A DNA stretch of 64,000 nucleotides from Sphingomonas sp. HF-S4 (lineage in GTDB: Bacteria > Pseudomonadota > Alphaproteobacteria > Sphingomonadales > Sphingomonadaceae): assembly GCF_032911445.1 (NCBI RefSeq), contig NZ_JAWJEJ010000001.1, positions 1,860,001 through 1,924,000 of the forward strand, given 5' to 3'. The position numbers were made by a program, and so were the translations under genes. Numbering within the stretch: the first letter of the stretch is position 1; each line of letters starts with the position of its first letter. The notes beneath the pieces are model-generated. The model was not told where the DNA came from. It saw only the letters and a program-made list of their open reading frames with translations, and did no database searches. This document shows, in pieces, positions 17,992 to 28,466 of this stretch.

Positions 17992-18312
17992 TTGTCCCCT
18001 CCTCGTCAGCGCGCCCCGCGCGCCGCATGGTTTTTTATAAGGTCGGCCCGATCGCCGACTGATGTTAACGCTACCATCATGTCCTGCGTTGTCAACTGCT
18101 GATAACGCAACTTGCCGACAACTAGGCGTCGGCAGATATCGACTTGTTTTCAGACGCTTGCTCTATTTGCTGCAATGCAGAACGGACGAAATTCGATTGA
18201 TGCGGCATAAATGGCACAGTTGCTGGCCGGTATCGTCTGCCGAATCCAACAGCCGTCGGGCGGCGAAGCGGCTCGACAGCAGGTTCCATCTTATGGCACA
18301 TCCTGCCACACA
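17992..18312. other. Divergent intergenic region between TBDR and lldD-like gene
   Basis: About 320 bases containing the start-side regulatory sequences of both divergent genes. The receptor side carries a LacI-type operator at 18062-18079. The receptor start is preceded by GAGGAGGGG on the minus strand. The lldD side has no strong ribosome site. No RNA gene or additional protein is apparent. Confidence 0.5.
18062..18079. promoter_or_regulatory. LacI/GalR-type operator upstream of TBDR
   Basis: GATGTTAACGCTACCATC is an 18-base imperfect palindrome with 14 of 18 positions symmetric and a central CG, the hallmark of LacI/GalR-family operators. It lies 71 bases before the receptor start codon, within its expected promoter region. 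A related site with the same central CG is found before the second receptor at 37216-37225. No LacI-type regulator gene is in the window, so the controlling protein is elsewhere. Confidence 0.6.
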
Positions 18313-19470
18313 ATGAGACGAGCCGCTTCCACCCTCGATTATCGCGAATTGGCGCGCCGCCGCCTGCCGCATTTCCTGTTCGAATATATCGACGGCGGTT
18401 CCTATGCCGAGGTGACGCTCAAACGGAATGTCGAGGATCTCGCGGCGATTGCGCTGCGCCAGCGCATCCTTCGCGACGTCTCGGCGCTCGATTTGTCTGC
18501 GGAGCTGTTCGGGCAAAAGCTGGCGATGCCGGTGGCGCTGGCGCCGATCGGGCTGGCGGGGATGAACGCCCGGCGCGGCGAGGTCCAGGCGGCGCGCGCG
18601 GCGGAGAAAGCGGGCATCCCCTTCTGCCTCTCCACCGTCTCGGCGTGCCCGCTCGGTGAGGTTGCTAAGGCGACCAGCGTCCCCTTCTGGTTCCAGCTCT
18701 ACATGATCCGGGACCGCGGCTTCATGGCCGACCTGCTCGATCAGGCGCGTGCGGCCGGTTGCAATGCGTTGGTGTTCACCGTCGACATGCCCGTCCCCGG
18801 ATCGCGCTATCGCGACTATCGCTCGGGGCTTGCCGGGGCGAGCGGCGCTGCGGGCGCGCTGCGGCGGATGTGGCAGGCCGTCAAGCGCCCGGGCTGGGCG
18901 TGGGACGTCGGCGTGCACGGTCGCCCGCACCAGCTCGGCAACGTCGCGCCGGTGCTCGGCAAGAATACCGGGCTCGAGGATTTCTTCGCCTGGATGCGCA
19001 ACAATTTCGATCCGACGGTGAGCTGGCGCGACTTGGACTTCATCCGTGAGCGCTGGAACGGCCCGCTGATCATCAAGGGCATCTTGGACGCCGAAGACGC
19101 GCGCGACGCCGCCAGGCTCGGCGCCGACGGGATCGTCGTCTCCAATCATGGCGGGCGCCAGCTCGACGGCGTACCCTCAACCGCGCACGCGCTGCCCGCG
19201 ATCGCCGACGCGGTGGGCGACAAGCTGACCGTGCTCGCCGACGGCGGGGTGCGCTCGGGGCTCGACGTGGTGCGGATGCTCGCGCTCGGCGCCAGGGGCG
19301 TGCTGCTCGGCCGCGCCTGGGCCTATGCGCTCGCCGCGCAGGGCGAGGCGGGCGTCACCCACATGCTCAAGCTGGTCGAGGCCGAGATGCGCGTCGCGAT
19401 GGCGCTGACCGGCTGCACCAGCATCGACAAGATCAGCCGCGACGCCTTGGTGGAGACCGAGCGCCGCTGA
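18313..19470 (+). CDS. lldD: FMN-dependent L-lactate dehydrogenase / alpha-hydroxy-acid oxidase
   Basis: A 385-residue flavoenzyme that oxidises L-lactate or a related 2-hydroxy acid to the keto acid, normally feeding electrons to the respiratory chain at the inner membrane. The sequence follows E. coli LldD along its length, from [22 protein letters not shown] through [22 protein letters not shown] to the active-site [10 protein letters not shown] with catalytic His279 and the FMN-phosphate segment [14 protein letters not shown] 18313 aligns with the LldD start, though no good ribosome site precedes it; an in-frame start at 18211 is less likely. The next gene follows after 38 bases. In this carbohydrate setting the substrate may instead be a sugar-derived hydroxy acid. 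Confidence 0.88.
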   Translation: MRRAASTLDYRELARRRLPHFLFEYIDGGSYAEVTLKRNVEDLAAIALRQRILRDVSALDLSAELFGQKLAMPVALAPIGLAGMNARRGEVQAARAAEKAGIPFCLSTVSACPLGEVAKATSVPFWFQLYMIRDRGFMADLLDQARAAGCNALVFTVDMPVPGSRYRDYRSGLAGASGAAGALRRMWQAVKRPGWAWDVGVHGRPHQLGNVAPVLGKNTGLEDFFAWMRNNFDPTVSWRDLDFIRERWNGPLIIKGILDAEDARDAARLGADGIVVSNHGGRQLDGVPSTAHALPAIADAVGDKLTVLADGGVRSGLDVVRMLALGARGVLLGRAWAYALAAQGEAGVTHMLKLVEAEMRVAMALTGCTSIDKISRDALVETERR

Positions 19471-19508
19471 ACACCATAACGGGCAAAAAAGCCCGACGGG
19501 AGAGGAAG

Positions 19509-20963
<1,455 letters not shown>

Positions 20964-20965
20964 CG

Positions 20966-23185
20966 ATGCGGTGGCTCCTGCTCGCAATAGCGGCAGCCAC
21001 CGCCTCCCCTGCCCCCGCCCAGCCGATCGACCGGCACGCGCTGGTGACGCGGCACAATGTCACGCTCACCCGCGTCGATCCCCACGCGCCGCTGACGCTC
21101 GGCAACGGCAATCTCGGCTTCACTGCCGATATCACCGGCCTGCAGACATTTCCCGAGCAATATTCGTCACTTGCGCCGCTTTTGACGATGGCGCAATGGG
21201 CCTGGCACAGCTTTCCCAACCCCGAACTCTATACCGAACGCGACGGCCTGGTGATGGTCCCCGTCCCCGGCCGCGGCGACCGGCCCTTCCCCTGGATCCG
21301 CGACTGGGCCGAACTGGACAGCCGCCCTGCGCTGCAATGGCTGCGCGAGAACCCGCATCGCTTCTCGCTCGGCCGGGTGGGTCTCGCACTGCTACGGCGC
21401 GACGGCACGCAGGCCGCGTTTTCCGACCTCAGCGCCACGCAGCAGACGCTCGATCTATGGTCGGGCACGCTGACCAGCAGCTTCGTCTTCGACGGCGCAC
21501 CGGTGCGCGTCGAAACGCGCGTGCACCCGACGCGCGACATGGTGATGGTATCGATCGCCTCGCCGCTGGTGGCAGCGGGGCGGATCGGCGTGGACGTCCG
21601 CTATCCGGGGGTGGCCGCCAAGCTCAACCCAGATCCCTCTGAATGGTCGAACGATCAGCGGCACCGCACCCGCATCCTCACGCAACGCCCCGACAGGATG
21701 GTGGCCGAGCGGCAACTCGACGACACGCGCTATTTCTCGGCGATGCGGGCGCAGGGCGGTACGATTTCACGCACCGGACCGCACGGCTTTCGCGCGCTGG
21801 GCCGCCGCGGCGAGACACTGGCGGTAACGATCAGCTTCGAGCGCAACCGCACCGAGCCCGGCCTGCCCGATACGGCGGCGGTGGCGCAACATTGGCGGAC
21901 ATACTGGACCCATGGCGGCGCCATCGATTTCAGCGGCAGCACCGATAGCCGCGCCGCCGAGCTCGAACGCCGCGTGGTGCTTTCGCAATATCTTGCAGCG
22001 ATCCATCAGGCCGGCGACTATCCGCCGCAGGAGGAGGGGCTGTTCTCGAACAGTTGGAACGGCAAGTTCCACCTCGAGATGACACCCTTCCACCTCGCGC
22101 ATTGGGCGAGCTGGGGCCGGCCCGAACTGCTCGAGCGCAGCCTGGGCTGGTATCTAGACATGCTTCCCCAGGCGCAGACGCTGGCGAAGCGCCAAGGCGT
22201 CGAAGGCGCGTGGTGGAGCAAGATGACCGGGCCGAACGGGTGGAACAGCCCGAGCACGGTCAATCCCTTCATCATGTGGCAGCAGCCGCACCCGATCTAC
22301 CTTGCCGAGCTCGTGTGGCGCGCACGCCGTGGGGATCGCGCGACGCTCGCCCGCTATGGCGAGGTGGTCGAGCAGACCGCGCAGCTGCTCGCGAGTTGGC
22401 CGCTACGCGAAGGCGATCGCTATGTCCTCGGCCCGCCGATCATCCCGGTGCAGGAGAACCATCCGCCGCTCACCACGCGCAATCCGGCGTTCGAGCTCGA
22501 ATATTATCGATGGGCGCTCGGCGTCGCGCAACGCTGGCGCGAGCGGCGCGGCCTCGCGCGCGAGGCACAATGGGACCGGGTGATCGCAGGCCTGCCGCCG
22601 CTTCCCCAGCGCGACGGCTTCTATCTGCCAGTGGAAACCGCCCCCGATTTTTGGCGCACCGCCGCCTCGCCCGCATGCAGCGGCCATGCGGCGGCGGCGC
22701 GCTGCCTCAACCGCGACCACCCATCGTTCCTGATGGCCTATGGACTGATCCCGGGCCGGGTCGATCGCGCGACGATGGCGCGCACGCTGGCGCGGACCGA
22801 GTCGCATTGGGATTTGCGCCAGACTTGGGGGTGGGACTTTCCGGTCGTGGCGATGACCGCCGCGCGACTCGGCAATCCCGAGAGCGCGGTAGACTGGCTG
22901 TTCCGCGACTTGCCCAATAATCGCTGGGGCGTCAGCGGGATGACGCCGCGTGTGCATATGGAGGCGGAGAGGCAAATGGTCGGCCCCGCTGCCGGGACGG
23001 GAAGTCCCGGGCCGGACGGCACCGGCTATGTCCGTGCGGCGGAAACGTATTTTCCGTCCAACGCATCACTGCTGCTCGCGGTGGGAATGATGGCTGGCGG
23101 CTGGGAGGGATCGTCGGGACCGGCACCCGGCTTCCCGCGGAAAGGCTGGAAAGTGCGCTCCGAAGGGCTGACGCCGCTGCCCTGA
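20966..23185 (+). CDS. Exported six-hairpin-type glycosidase, family uncertain
   Basis: A 739-residue protein starting with a signal peptide (MRWLLLAIAAATASPAPAQ). An N-terminal beta-sandwich-like part (about 25-330) contains LGNGNLGFTADITGLQTFP, the sort of motif seen at the start of GH65- and GH95-like enzymes. The C-terminal part (about 340-700) is helical and has GLFSNSWNGKFHLEM, HWASWGRPELLERSLGWY and QENHPPLTTRNPAFELEYY, consistent with an (alpha/alpha)6 barrel with acidic catalytic residues. I could not assign a GH family with confidence. It begins three bases after the oxidoreductase stop and is probably periplasmic, where it would cleave imported oligosaccharides. An alpha-L-fucosidase-like or trehalase-like activity is possible but unproven. 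Confidence 0.7.
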   Translation: MRWLLLAIAAATASPAPAQPIDRHALVTRHNVTLTRVDPHAPLTLGNGNLGFTADITGLQTFPEQYSSLAPLLTMAQWAWHSFPNPELYTERDGLVMVPVPGRGDRPFPWIRDWAELDSRPALQWLRENPHRFSLGRVGLALLRRDGTQAAFSDLSATQQTLDLWSGTLTSSFVFDGAPVRVETRVHPTRDMVMVSIASPLVAAGRIGVDVRYPGVAAKLNPDPSEWSNDQRHRTRILTQRPDRMVAERQLDDTRYFSAMRAQGGTISRTGPHGFRALGRRGETLAVTISFERNRTEPGLPDTAAVAQHWRTYWTHGGAIDFSGSTDSRAAELERRVVLSQYLAAIHQAGDYPPQEEGLFSNSWNGKFHLEMTPFHLAHWASWGRPELLERSLGWYLDMLPQAQTLAKRQGVEGAWWSKMTGPNGWNSPSTVNPFIMWQQPHPIYLAELVWRARRGDRATLARYGEVVEQTAQLLASWPLREGDRYVLGPPIIPVQENHPPLTTRNPAFELEYYRWALGVAQRWRERRGLAREAQWDRVIAGLPPLPQRDGFYLPVETAPDFWRTAASPACSGHAAAARCLNRDHPSFLMAYGLIPGRVDRATMARTLARTESHWDLRQTWGWDFPVVAMTAARLGNPESAVDWLFRDLPNNRWGVSGMTPRVHMEAERQMVGPAAGTGSPGPDGTGYVRAAETYFPSNASLLLAVGMMAGGWEGSSGPAPGFPRKGWKVRSEGLTPLP

Positions 23186-23203
23186 CCTGTCCCGATATGG
23201 TGA

Positions 23204-23485
23204 TTATCCATACTGGTCCGCAGACCCATTCAGGAGTATGAAGGTTAGGCTCCGCAGGGTTCCCCCTAAGGGGTGCGGCCGGGCGGCGTTTAACTCCCTT
23301 TTCCGTCGCCCGGCCGTCCGGTTGCGAGCCGATATACGCGTTGCGTAGCGCCCCGATCCCTCCCCCTCCGCCGCGGCGTCAAAATCGGCGAGGTCGAAGT
23401 AGCGGTGGATCGCAGCCAGATCGGGGCCAGGGCACACACAGCTATACGCACCGATCCGCCGGACATGGACATGCGCGTCGATCAA
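23204..23485 (-). pseudogene. Truncated amidohydrolase (L-fuconolactonase-like) remnant
   Basis: Directly after the fucP stop, and overlapping it (TTG at 23485 within TTGA), a frame reads LIDAHVHVRRIGAY, then PGPDLAAIHRYFDLADFDAAA. This is the recognisable N-terminus of amidohydrolases of the lactonase type, with the His-x-His metal motif. After about 40 codons the similarity ends and the frame runs through unrelated sequence to a stop at 23204; family members are near 280 residues. There is only about 300 bases before the next gene, so most of the gene is missing. A GC-rich hairpin lies at 23277-23315. In a fucose locus the expected intact enzyme would hydrolyse L-fucono-lactone. The remnant call is from sequence; the ancestral function is inference. 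Confidence 0.65.
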
Positions 23486-24771
23486 GCGCGCTGAGTCCCC
23501 ACCCGCAGCGCGAACGCCAGCACGACGAGGAAGCACCCGGCCGGAACGAGCATCGCCCAGAGGATCGAGCCGCTGGCGTCGGAGACGGCGCCCATCGCCG
23601 CCGTGAGCACCGCCCCGCCGATGATCGCCATCACCAGCAGCGCCGCCGCCGATTTGGTGCGCGGCCCAAGCCCCGCCACCGACTCGGCGAAGATCGTCGG
23701 GTACATGATCGACATGAAGAAGCTGGTGGCGACCAGCGCGGCGACGCCGATGCTCCCCCCGATCATCGTCGCTGCGACGCACAGCAATGCGGCAATGCCC
23801 GCAACGCCCGCGAGCAGGGGCAGCGCAGCGATACGCCCCATCAGCGCAGCGCCGACGAAGCGCCCGGCCATGAACAGGACCAGCGAGACGGTGAGCCAAT
23901 TCGCCGCCTCACGCTCGCCGATCGCGGGCACCGCGACCTGAGCATAGCGGATCAGATAGCTCCAGATGCCGACCTGCGCGCCGACATAGAAGAACTGCGC
24001 GATCACCCCCGACATCAGCCGGCGCTCGCGAAACAAGGATCGAAAATCGGCAAGCGTGCCGACGCCTTCGTCTACATCACGCTGCGTGGCGATCGGTGGG
24101 AAGCGCGTCAGGCGAATCAGCACTGCCCAGCCGAGCACGACACCGGCCACGATCAGATAGGGGAGATGAACCGCAACGCCTTCGGCGGCGCGCCACTCGG
24201 CCAGCGACACCGGATCCATCGCCTGGATCTCTTCCAGCAGGAAGGTCGGGTTCGACAGGAGGAAATGGCTGCCGAGCACTACGCCGGCGATAGAGCCGAG
24301 CGGGTTGAATGCCTGGGCGAGATTGAGCCGGCGCGACGCGGTCTCCTCGGGCCCCAGCCGCGCGATCAGCGGGTTGGCCGAGGTCTCCAGGAATGCGAGC
24401 CCGCTGGCGATGACGAACAAAGCGAGGAGAAAGAAGGGATAGCTCTGCGCCATCGCCGCGGGCCAAAACAGCAGTGCGCCGAATCCATAGAGCCCGAGTC
24501 CGGTCAGCACCGCAGCACGATAGCCGCTTGCGCGCATGAACAGCGCCGCCGGGATGGCGAGGGAGAAATAGCCGAGATAGAAAGCCGACTGGACGAGCCC
24601 CGCCTGGAAGTCACCCAGCGTGAACAGCTCGCGGAAATGCGCGATCAGCACGTCGTTGAGGTTGTTCGCGACGCCCCACAGGAAGAACAACGCGACGATC
24701 AGGGCGATCGGGAGGAGCCCGGCGACACGTGGTGCGCGCGCAACTGCAGCGGATGACATTCCGGCTTCCAT
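23482..24771 (-). CDS. fucP: L-fucose:H+ symporter-like MFS transporter
   Basis: A 429-residue permease of the FucP subfamily of the major facilitator superfamily, with 12 predicted helices. It shows family-specific segments: FFLWGVANNLNDVLIAHF, FTLGDFQAGLVQSAFYLGYF, and LETSANPLIARLGPE with RLNLAQAFNPLGSI. It should bring L-fucose, or a similar sugar, into the cytoplasm with protons. ATG 24771 is preferred over the upstream frame start at 24825 because GGAGGGG is seven bases before it. It is divergent from the IclR regulator gene, with a likely shared control region, and the lactonase remnant overlaps its stop. The fucose catabolic genes nearby support the substrate. Confidence 0.88.
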   Translation of the reverse strand: MEAGMSSAAVARAPRVAGLLPIALIVALFFLWGVANNLNDVLIAHFRELFTLGDFQAGLVQSAFYLGYFSLAIPAALFMRASGYRAAVLTGLGLYGFGALLFWPAAMAQSYPFFLLALFVIASGLAFLETSANPLIARLGPEETASRRLNLAQAFNPLGSIAGVVLGSHFLLSNPTFLLEEIQAMDPVSLAEWRAAEGVAVHLPYLIVAGVVLGWAVLIRLTRFPPIATQRDVDEGVGTLADFRSLFRERRLMSGVIAQFFYVGAQVGIWSYLIRYAQVAVPAIGEREAANWLTVSLVLFMAGRFVGAALMGRIAALPLLAGVAGIAALLCVAATMIGGSIGVAALVATSFFMSIMYPTIFAESVAGLGPRTKSAAALLVMAIIGGAVLTAAMGAVSDASGSILWAMLVPAGCFLVVLAFALRVGTQRA

Positions 24772-24825
24772 TGAGTTCCCCTCCACTTGCGCAGCCTTCT
24801 TCGAGACTTGCGTAAATAAAAACAT

Positions 24826-24841
24826 TATTCACATACGAATA
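24826..24841. promoter_or_regulatory. Candidate regulator-binding palindrome between fucP and iclR
   Basis: TATTC-ACATAC-GAATA is a perfect 5-6-5 inverted repeat in the AT-rich part of the divergent region, about 55 bases before fucP and 90 bases before the IclR-type gene. Its position fits autoregulation by the adjacent IclR-family protein. Binding is inferred from position only. Confidence 0.4.
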
Positions 24842-24929
24842 TACGTTCGCGCCGCCCCGCGCTCCGGCTTCAATCCGGGACGATCAACCGATACAGGGTG
24901 TAGCATCGAGAATAGCATGAGGGGGCGCC

Positions 24930-25721
24930 GTGAAGAAAAGTGCTGACGAGAAGGGCGAGATCGATTCGCGCTACCGGGCGCCTGCGCTGGAGAAGGGGAT
25001 CGACATCCTCGAGCTGCTCGCGAGCGAGGCCGCACCGATGACGCTTACGGCCATCGTCAACCGGCTCGAGCGTTCGCATGGCGAGCTGTTCCGCATGGTA
25101 CAGGTGCTCGAATATCGCGGCTATATCGAACAGGATGTGTCGAACGAGGGATACCGGCTGACAGACCGGCTATTCTCGCTGGGGATGCAGCAGCCGCGTA
25201 CGCGCAACCTGATCGAGGCGGCGCTGCCGGTGATGCGCCAGCTCGCGGCGAGCGTCGGACAATCGTGCCATCTCGCACTGCATACCCAGGGGGAGATGGT
25301 GGTGGTCGCGCGAATGGAATCGAGCGAGCAGCTCGGTTTCTCTGTGCGCGTCGGCTATCGGCGGCCGCTCCAGTTGGCGGCGTCGGGGCTGGTGCTCTAC
25401 GCCTTCCAGCCCGAGGATGTGCGGCTGCGCTGGGAGAGTTTGCTCGATCCGCAATTGTCGGGGGCCGAGCTCGACGCGTTCCGGGCGCATGCCGACGAAA
25501 TCCGCGAGCGGCAGGTGGAGATGACGCCGAGCAAGTTCGTCGCGGGAGTGACCGACATCTCGGCGCCAGTGCTGCGCGGCGGGATGGCCGCGGCGGCGCT
25601 GACCGTGCCCTATCTCAAGAAGCTCCAGCCCGCGGTTTCGCCAAAGGAGACCGGAGAGCTGGTCCGCGTGGCGGCGGCGCAGATTTCCGAGCAACTCGTC
25701 GAAGGCGACAGCCGGATCTAG
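24930..25721 (+). CDS. IclR family transcriptional regulator
   Basis: A 263-residue regulator with an N-terminal winged helix-turn-helix (about 18-85; ALEKGIDILELLASEAAP is the classic IclR start) and a C-terminal ligand-binding domain (about 95-255) with VGQSCHLALHTQGEMVVVAR and GVTDISAPVLRGGMAAAALT. It begins with GTG at 24930, preceded by GAGGGGG; a nearby ATG runs into a stop after eight codons. It probably controls the fucose genes by sensing a pathway sugar acid. It is divergent from fucP and convergent with the aldo/keto reductase gene, with which it shares the four bases CTAG as overlapping stop codons. Confidence 0.9.
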   Translation: MKKSADEKGEIDSRYRAPALEKGIDILELLASEAAPMTLTAIVNRLERSHGELFRMVQVLEYRGYIEQDVSNEGYRLTDRLFSLGMQQPRTRNLIEAALPVMRQLAASVGQSCHLALHTQGEMVVVARMESSEQLGFSVRVGYRRPLQLAASGLVLYAFQPEDVRLRWESLLDPQLSGAELDAFRAHADEIRERQVEMTPSKFVAGVTDISAPVLRGGMAAAALTVPYLKKLQPAVSPKETGELVRVAAAQISEQLVEGDSRI

Positions 25722-26710
25722 CCGGGGACAGGCGCGTCGGCGCGGAGAAGGCCCTCTTGCTTGAGTTCGGCCCAGAGTTGCGCAGGGATCGGCGCGGCGT
25801 AGCGCGCAAGCGTCTCGGCAACCTCGGCGGGTCTGGCGAGGCCGGGTACGACGCTCGCCACCACGGGGTGCGCGAGCGTGAACTGGAGCGCGGCGGCACC
25901 GAGCGCCACGCTTTGCCGCGCGCAGACCGCCGCGATCGCGCGTGCCTTTTGGAGAATCGGCGCGGGGGCGGCCTGGTAGTCATAGTGATCGCCCGGTCCC
26001 TGCCCGGCCAGGATGCCGCTGTTGTACGGGCCGCCGATCACCACGCCGGTGCCGAGCGCGGCGCAGCGGGGCAGCAGCGCGTCGAGCGCGCTCTGGTCGA
26101 GCAGCGTGTAGCGCCCGGCGAGGAGGATCAGGTCGAGCGGGTTGCGGTCGAGCAGTTCGAGCGCGACCGCGCATTCGTTGACCCCGATCCCGAACGCCGA
26201 GATCGCGCCTCCGCCGCGCAGCCTTTCGAGCGCGCGCAGGCCACCAGCCAGTTCGGTCATCCGCTCGGCATGGCAAGCGCCATGCGTCAGCCGGCCGATA
26301 TCGTGGACGAGCAGGATGTCGATGCGGTCCAGACCGAGCCGCGCGAGGCTCGCTTCATGCGAGCGGAGCACGCCATCATAGGAATAGTCGTACACGGGTT
26401 CGAAGGGTTCGGGCGAGCGGAAGCCGTGGCGCTCGCCGGAGACGGCGGTCGTCGGTTCGAGCAGTCGGCCGACCTTGGTCGAGACGATCATATCCTCGGG
26501 CAACCCAGCTCCAAGTCGCTTCTCGGCAAGGCCGAAGCCGTAATAAGGCGCGGTGTCGGCGTAGCGCATGCCGCCGGCCAATGCAGCGGAGATCGTCGTG
26601 GCGGCATCGACGTCGGTAACCTCGCGGTAGAGATTGCCGAGCGGTGCGGTGCCGAGACCCAGTTCGGGCAATGCGAGGCCGGTGGTGCCGAGACGGCGCG
26701 TGGGAATCAC
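25718..26710 (-). CDS. Aldo/keto reductase, probable L-fucose dehydrogenase
   Basis: A 330-residue aldo/keto reductase of the type that includes D-threo-aldose 1-dehydrogenase and L-fucose dehydrogenase. The start LGTTGLALPELGLGTAPLGN, the catalytic Asp and Tyr in GGMRYADTAPYYGFG, the Lys in IVSTKVGRL and the His in DILLVHDIGR give the full tetrad. It would oxidise L-fucose to the lactone with NAD(P). The start is GTG 26710, whose GTGA overlaps the mutarotase stop, so the two are translationally coupled. The reading frame is open further upstream, but that part is antisense-like noise. The fucose assignment rests on neighbours. Confidence 0.85.
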   Translation of the reverse strand: MIPTRRLGTTGLALPELGLGTAPLGNLYREVTDVDAATTISAALAGGMRYADTAPYYGFGLAEKRLGAGLPEDMIVSTKVGRLLEPTTAVSGERHGFRSPEPFEPVYDYSYDGVLRSHEASLARLGLDRIDILLVHDIGRLTHGACHAERMTELAGGLRALERLRGGGAISAFGIGVNECAVALELLDRNPLDLILLAGRYTLLDQSALDALLPRCAALGTGVVIGGPYNSGILAGQGPGDHYDYQAAPAPILQKARAIAAVCARQSVALGAAALQFTLAHPVVASVVPGLARPAEVAETLARYAAPIPAQLWAELKQEGLLRADAPVPG

Positions 26711-27042
26711 TCGGCCTTGCCGAACGCGAAGATGCGCTGCATCTCGACCCATTTCTCGCCGGGCGCAGCATGCGGGAGCGCTCGCTGGAAGCGCCACATC
26801 AGCGTCTCCCACTGCGCGATCTCGGGAGCCTCGGCGACCGTGCGGGGGTAATCGTCCGAGACCCGGGTGATCATCATCAGGCGATCGCCGGTGCGCCAGA
26901 TCTCCATCGCCTCGACACCCTGGGCCTCGAGAAAAGCCAACACCGCAGGCCATACTGCGCCAGGGGCGTGGCGCGATTCATACTCGGCGATCAGCGCGGC
27001 ATCGTCGATCAGGTCGAGCGCGAAGCAGCGCCGCTTTGCCAT
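26707..27042 (-). CDS. L-rhamnose/L-fucose mutarotase (RhaM/YiiL family)
   Basis: A 111-residue dimeric alpha/beta-barrel protein of the RhaM family, which interconverts alpha and beta anomers of a 6-deoxy sugar. Family features are ALDLIDDAALIAEYESRHAP, with the catalytic His, and GVEAMEIWRTGDRLMMI. The length is normal. The first gene of a minus-strand pair, it overlaps the dehydrogenase start by four bases and is divergent from the fuconate dehydratase gene. In this locus L-fucose is the more likely substrate than L-rhamnose. Confidence 0.88.
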   Translation of the reverse strand: MAKRRCFALDLIDDAALIAEYESRHAPGAVWPAVLAFLEAQGVEAMEIWRTGDRLMMITRVSDDYPRTVAEAPEIAQWETLMWRFQRALPHAAPGEKWVEMQRIFAFGKAE

Positions 27043-27157
27043 GCTTGCTTCCCCTTTCGATTCCCCCTGCGAACCCTAGCAAGGAGAGGGAACTTGCACC
27101 AGCTGCGATTGCCACATATGAAAACTGTAAGTATCTACGAACATTGGGGAGAGGCAA

Positions 27158-28459
27158 CTGGCGACGATCACTAAATTACGCGTGCTCGACATCCGCTTCC
27201 CGACCTCGCACTTGCTCGACGGATCGGACGCGATGAACCCTGATCCCGACTATTCGGCCGCCTATTGCATTCTCGAAACCGACCAAGGGCAGGAAGGCCA
27301 CGGTCTCACTTTTACGATCGGGCGCGGCAACGACGTGGTGTGCGCGGCGATCGAGGCGCTGGCGCCGCTGGTCGAGGGGCTCGACCTCGACTGGATCCGC
27401 GAAGACGGCGCACGCTTCTGGCGGCATGTCACCGGGGACAGCCAGCTGCGCTGGATCGGCCCCGAGAAAGGCGTGATCCACCTTGCCACCGGTGCGGTGG
27501 TGAATGCGGTTTGGGATCTGCTCGCCAAGGCGGCGGGCAAGCCGCTGTGGCGGCTGATCGGCGAGATGACGCCTGCCGAGCTGATCGGACTGATCGACTT
27601 CCGCTACATCACCGACTGCATCACTCCCGAAAAGGGCCTCGCGCTGCTCGAAGCGCGCGCGCCTGGCAAGGCCGGGCGCGTCGCGGCGCTGCTGGCCAGG
27701 GGTTATCCGGCGTACACCACCTCGGCGGGGTGGCTCGGCTATTCCGACGCTGAGCTCGAACGGCTGTGCCGCGAGGCGGTGGCGCAAGGTTTCGATCATG
27801 TGAAATTGAAGGTCGGGCGCTCGGTGGACGAGGATATCCGCCGCGCGACGATCGCCCGCGCCGCGATCGGCCCCGACCGGAAGCTGATGATCGACGCCAA
27901 CCAGGTGTGGGAAGTCGACGAGGCGATCGGCCATCTCGCCCAGCTCGCCTTTGCCAAGCCCTGGTTCATCGAGGAGCCGACCAGCCCCGACGATGTCGAG
28001 GGGCACCGCGCGATCCGCGAGGCGGTCCGCCCCTTGCGCGTCGCGACGGGCGAGATGTGCCAGAACCGAGTGGTGTTCAAGCAATTGATCATGCGCGGCG
28101 CGATCGACGTGGTGCAGATCGACGCGTGCCGGCTGGGCGGCGTCAACGAAGTCCTCGCGGTGCTGCTCATGGCAACGAAATACGACCTGCCCGTCTGCCC
28201 GCACGCCGGCGGCGTGGGACTGTGCGAATATGTCCAGCACCTCGCGATGATCGATTACCTTGCCTTTGCCGGCACGATGGACGGGCGGGTGATCGAATAT
28301 GTCGACCATCTGCACGAGCATTTCGTCGATCCGTGCGTAGTCGAGAACGGCGCCTATCGCGTGCCAGAGGCACCGGGCTTCTCGATCGAAATGAAGGCGG
28401 CAAGCCTCGCGGCGTTCCGCTATCGCAAGCACGAGCCCGCGGCGAGCGCGGCCGCATAG
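27158..28459 (+). CDS. fucD: L-fuconate dehydratase (enolase superfamily), CTG start
   Basis: A 433-residue enzyme that dehydrates L-fuconate to 2-keto-3-deoxy-L-fuconate in the cytoplasm. It follows Xanthomonas campestris FucD throughout, including [20 protein letters not shown], the Lys-x-Lys catalytic motif FDHVKLKVG, metal ligands in [16 protein letters not shown] and ATGEM, and the catalytic His in [11 protein letters not shown]. There is no ATG near the conserved start. GTG 27182 has no ribosome site; CTG 27158 has GGGGAG six bases upstream and yields [17 protein letters not shown], matching the homologue N-terminus better. GH35 follows after seven bases. The function is firm; the CTG start is inferred. 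Confidence 0.93.
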   Translation: MATITKLRVLDIRFPTSHLLDGSDAMNPDPDYSAAYCILETDQGQEGHGLTFTIGRGNDVVCAAIEALAPLVEGLDLDWIREDGARFWRHVTGDSQLRWIGPEKGVIHLATGAVVNAVWDLLAKAAGKPLWRLIGEMTPAELIGLIDFRYITDCITPEKGLALLEARAPGKAGRVAALLARGYPAYTTSAGWLGYSDAELERLCREAVAQGFDHVKLKVGRSVDEDIRRATIARAAIGPDRKLMIDANQVWEVDEAIGHLAQLAFAKPWFIEEPTSPDDVEGHRAIREAVRPLRVATGEMCQNRVVFKQLIMRGAIDVVQIDACRLGGVNEVLAVLLMATKYDLPVCPHAGGVGLCEYVQHLAMIDYLAFAGTMDGRVIEYVDHLHEHFVDPCVVENGAYRVPEAPGFSIEMKAASLAAFRYRKHEPAASAAA

Positions 28460-28466
28460 GAGGGGT

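Noticed and set aside
16027..18102. A 691-codon open frame on the plus strand, opposite the first receptor
   Set aside because: It is antisense to an unmistakable TBDR, and its length is a by-product of GC-rich codon use with few stops in this frame.
18205..18225. A sigma-54-like promoter (TGGCAC ... TTGC) upstream of the lldD-like gene
   Set aside because: The spacing between the two halves is two bases instead of the five required between TGGCAC and TTGC.
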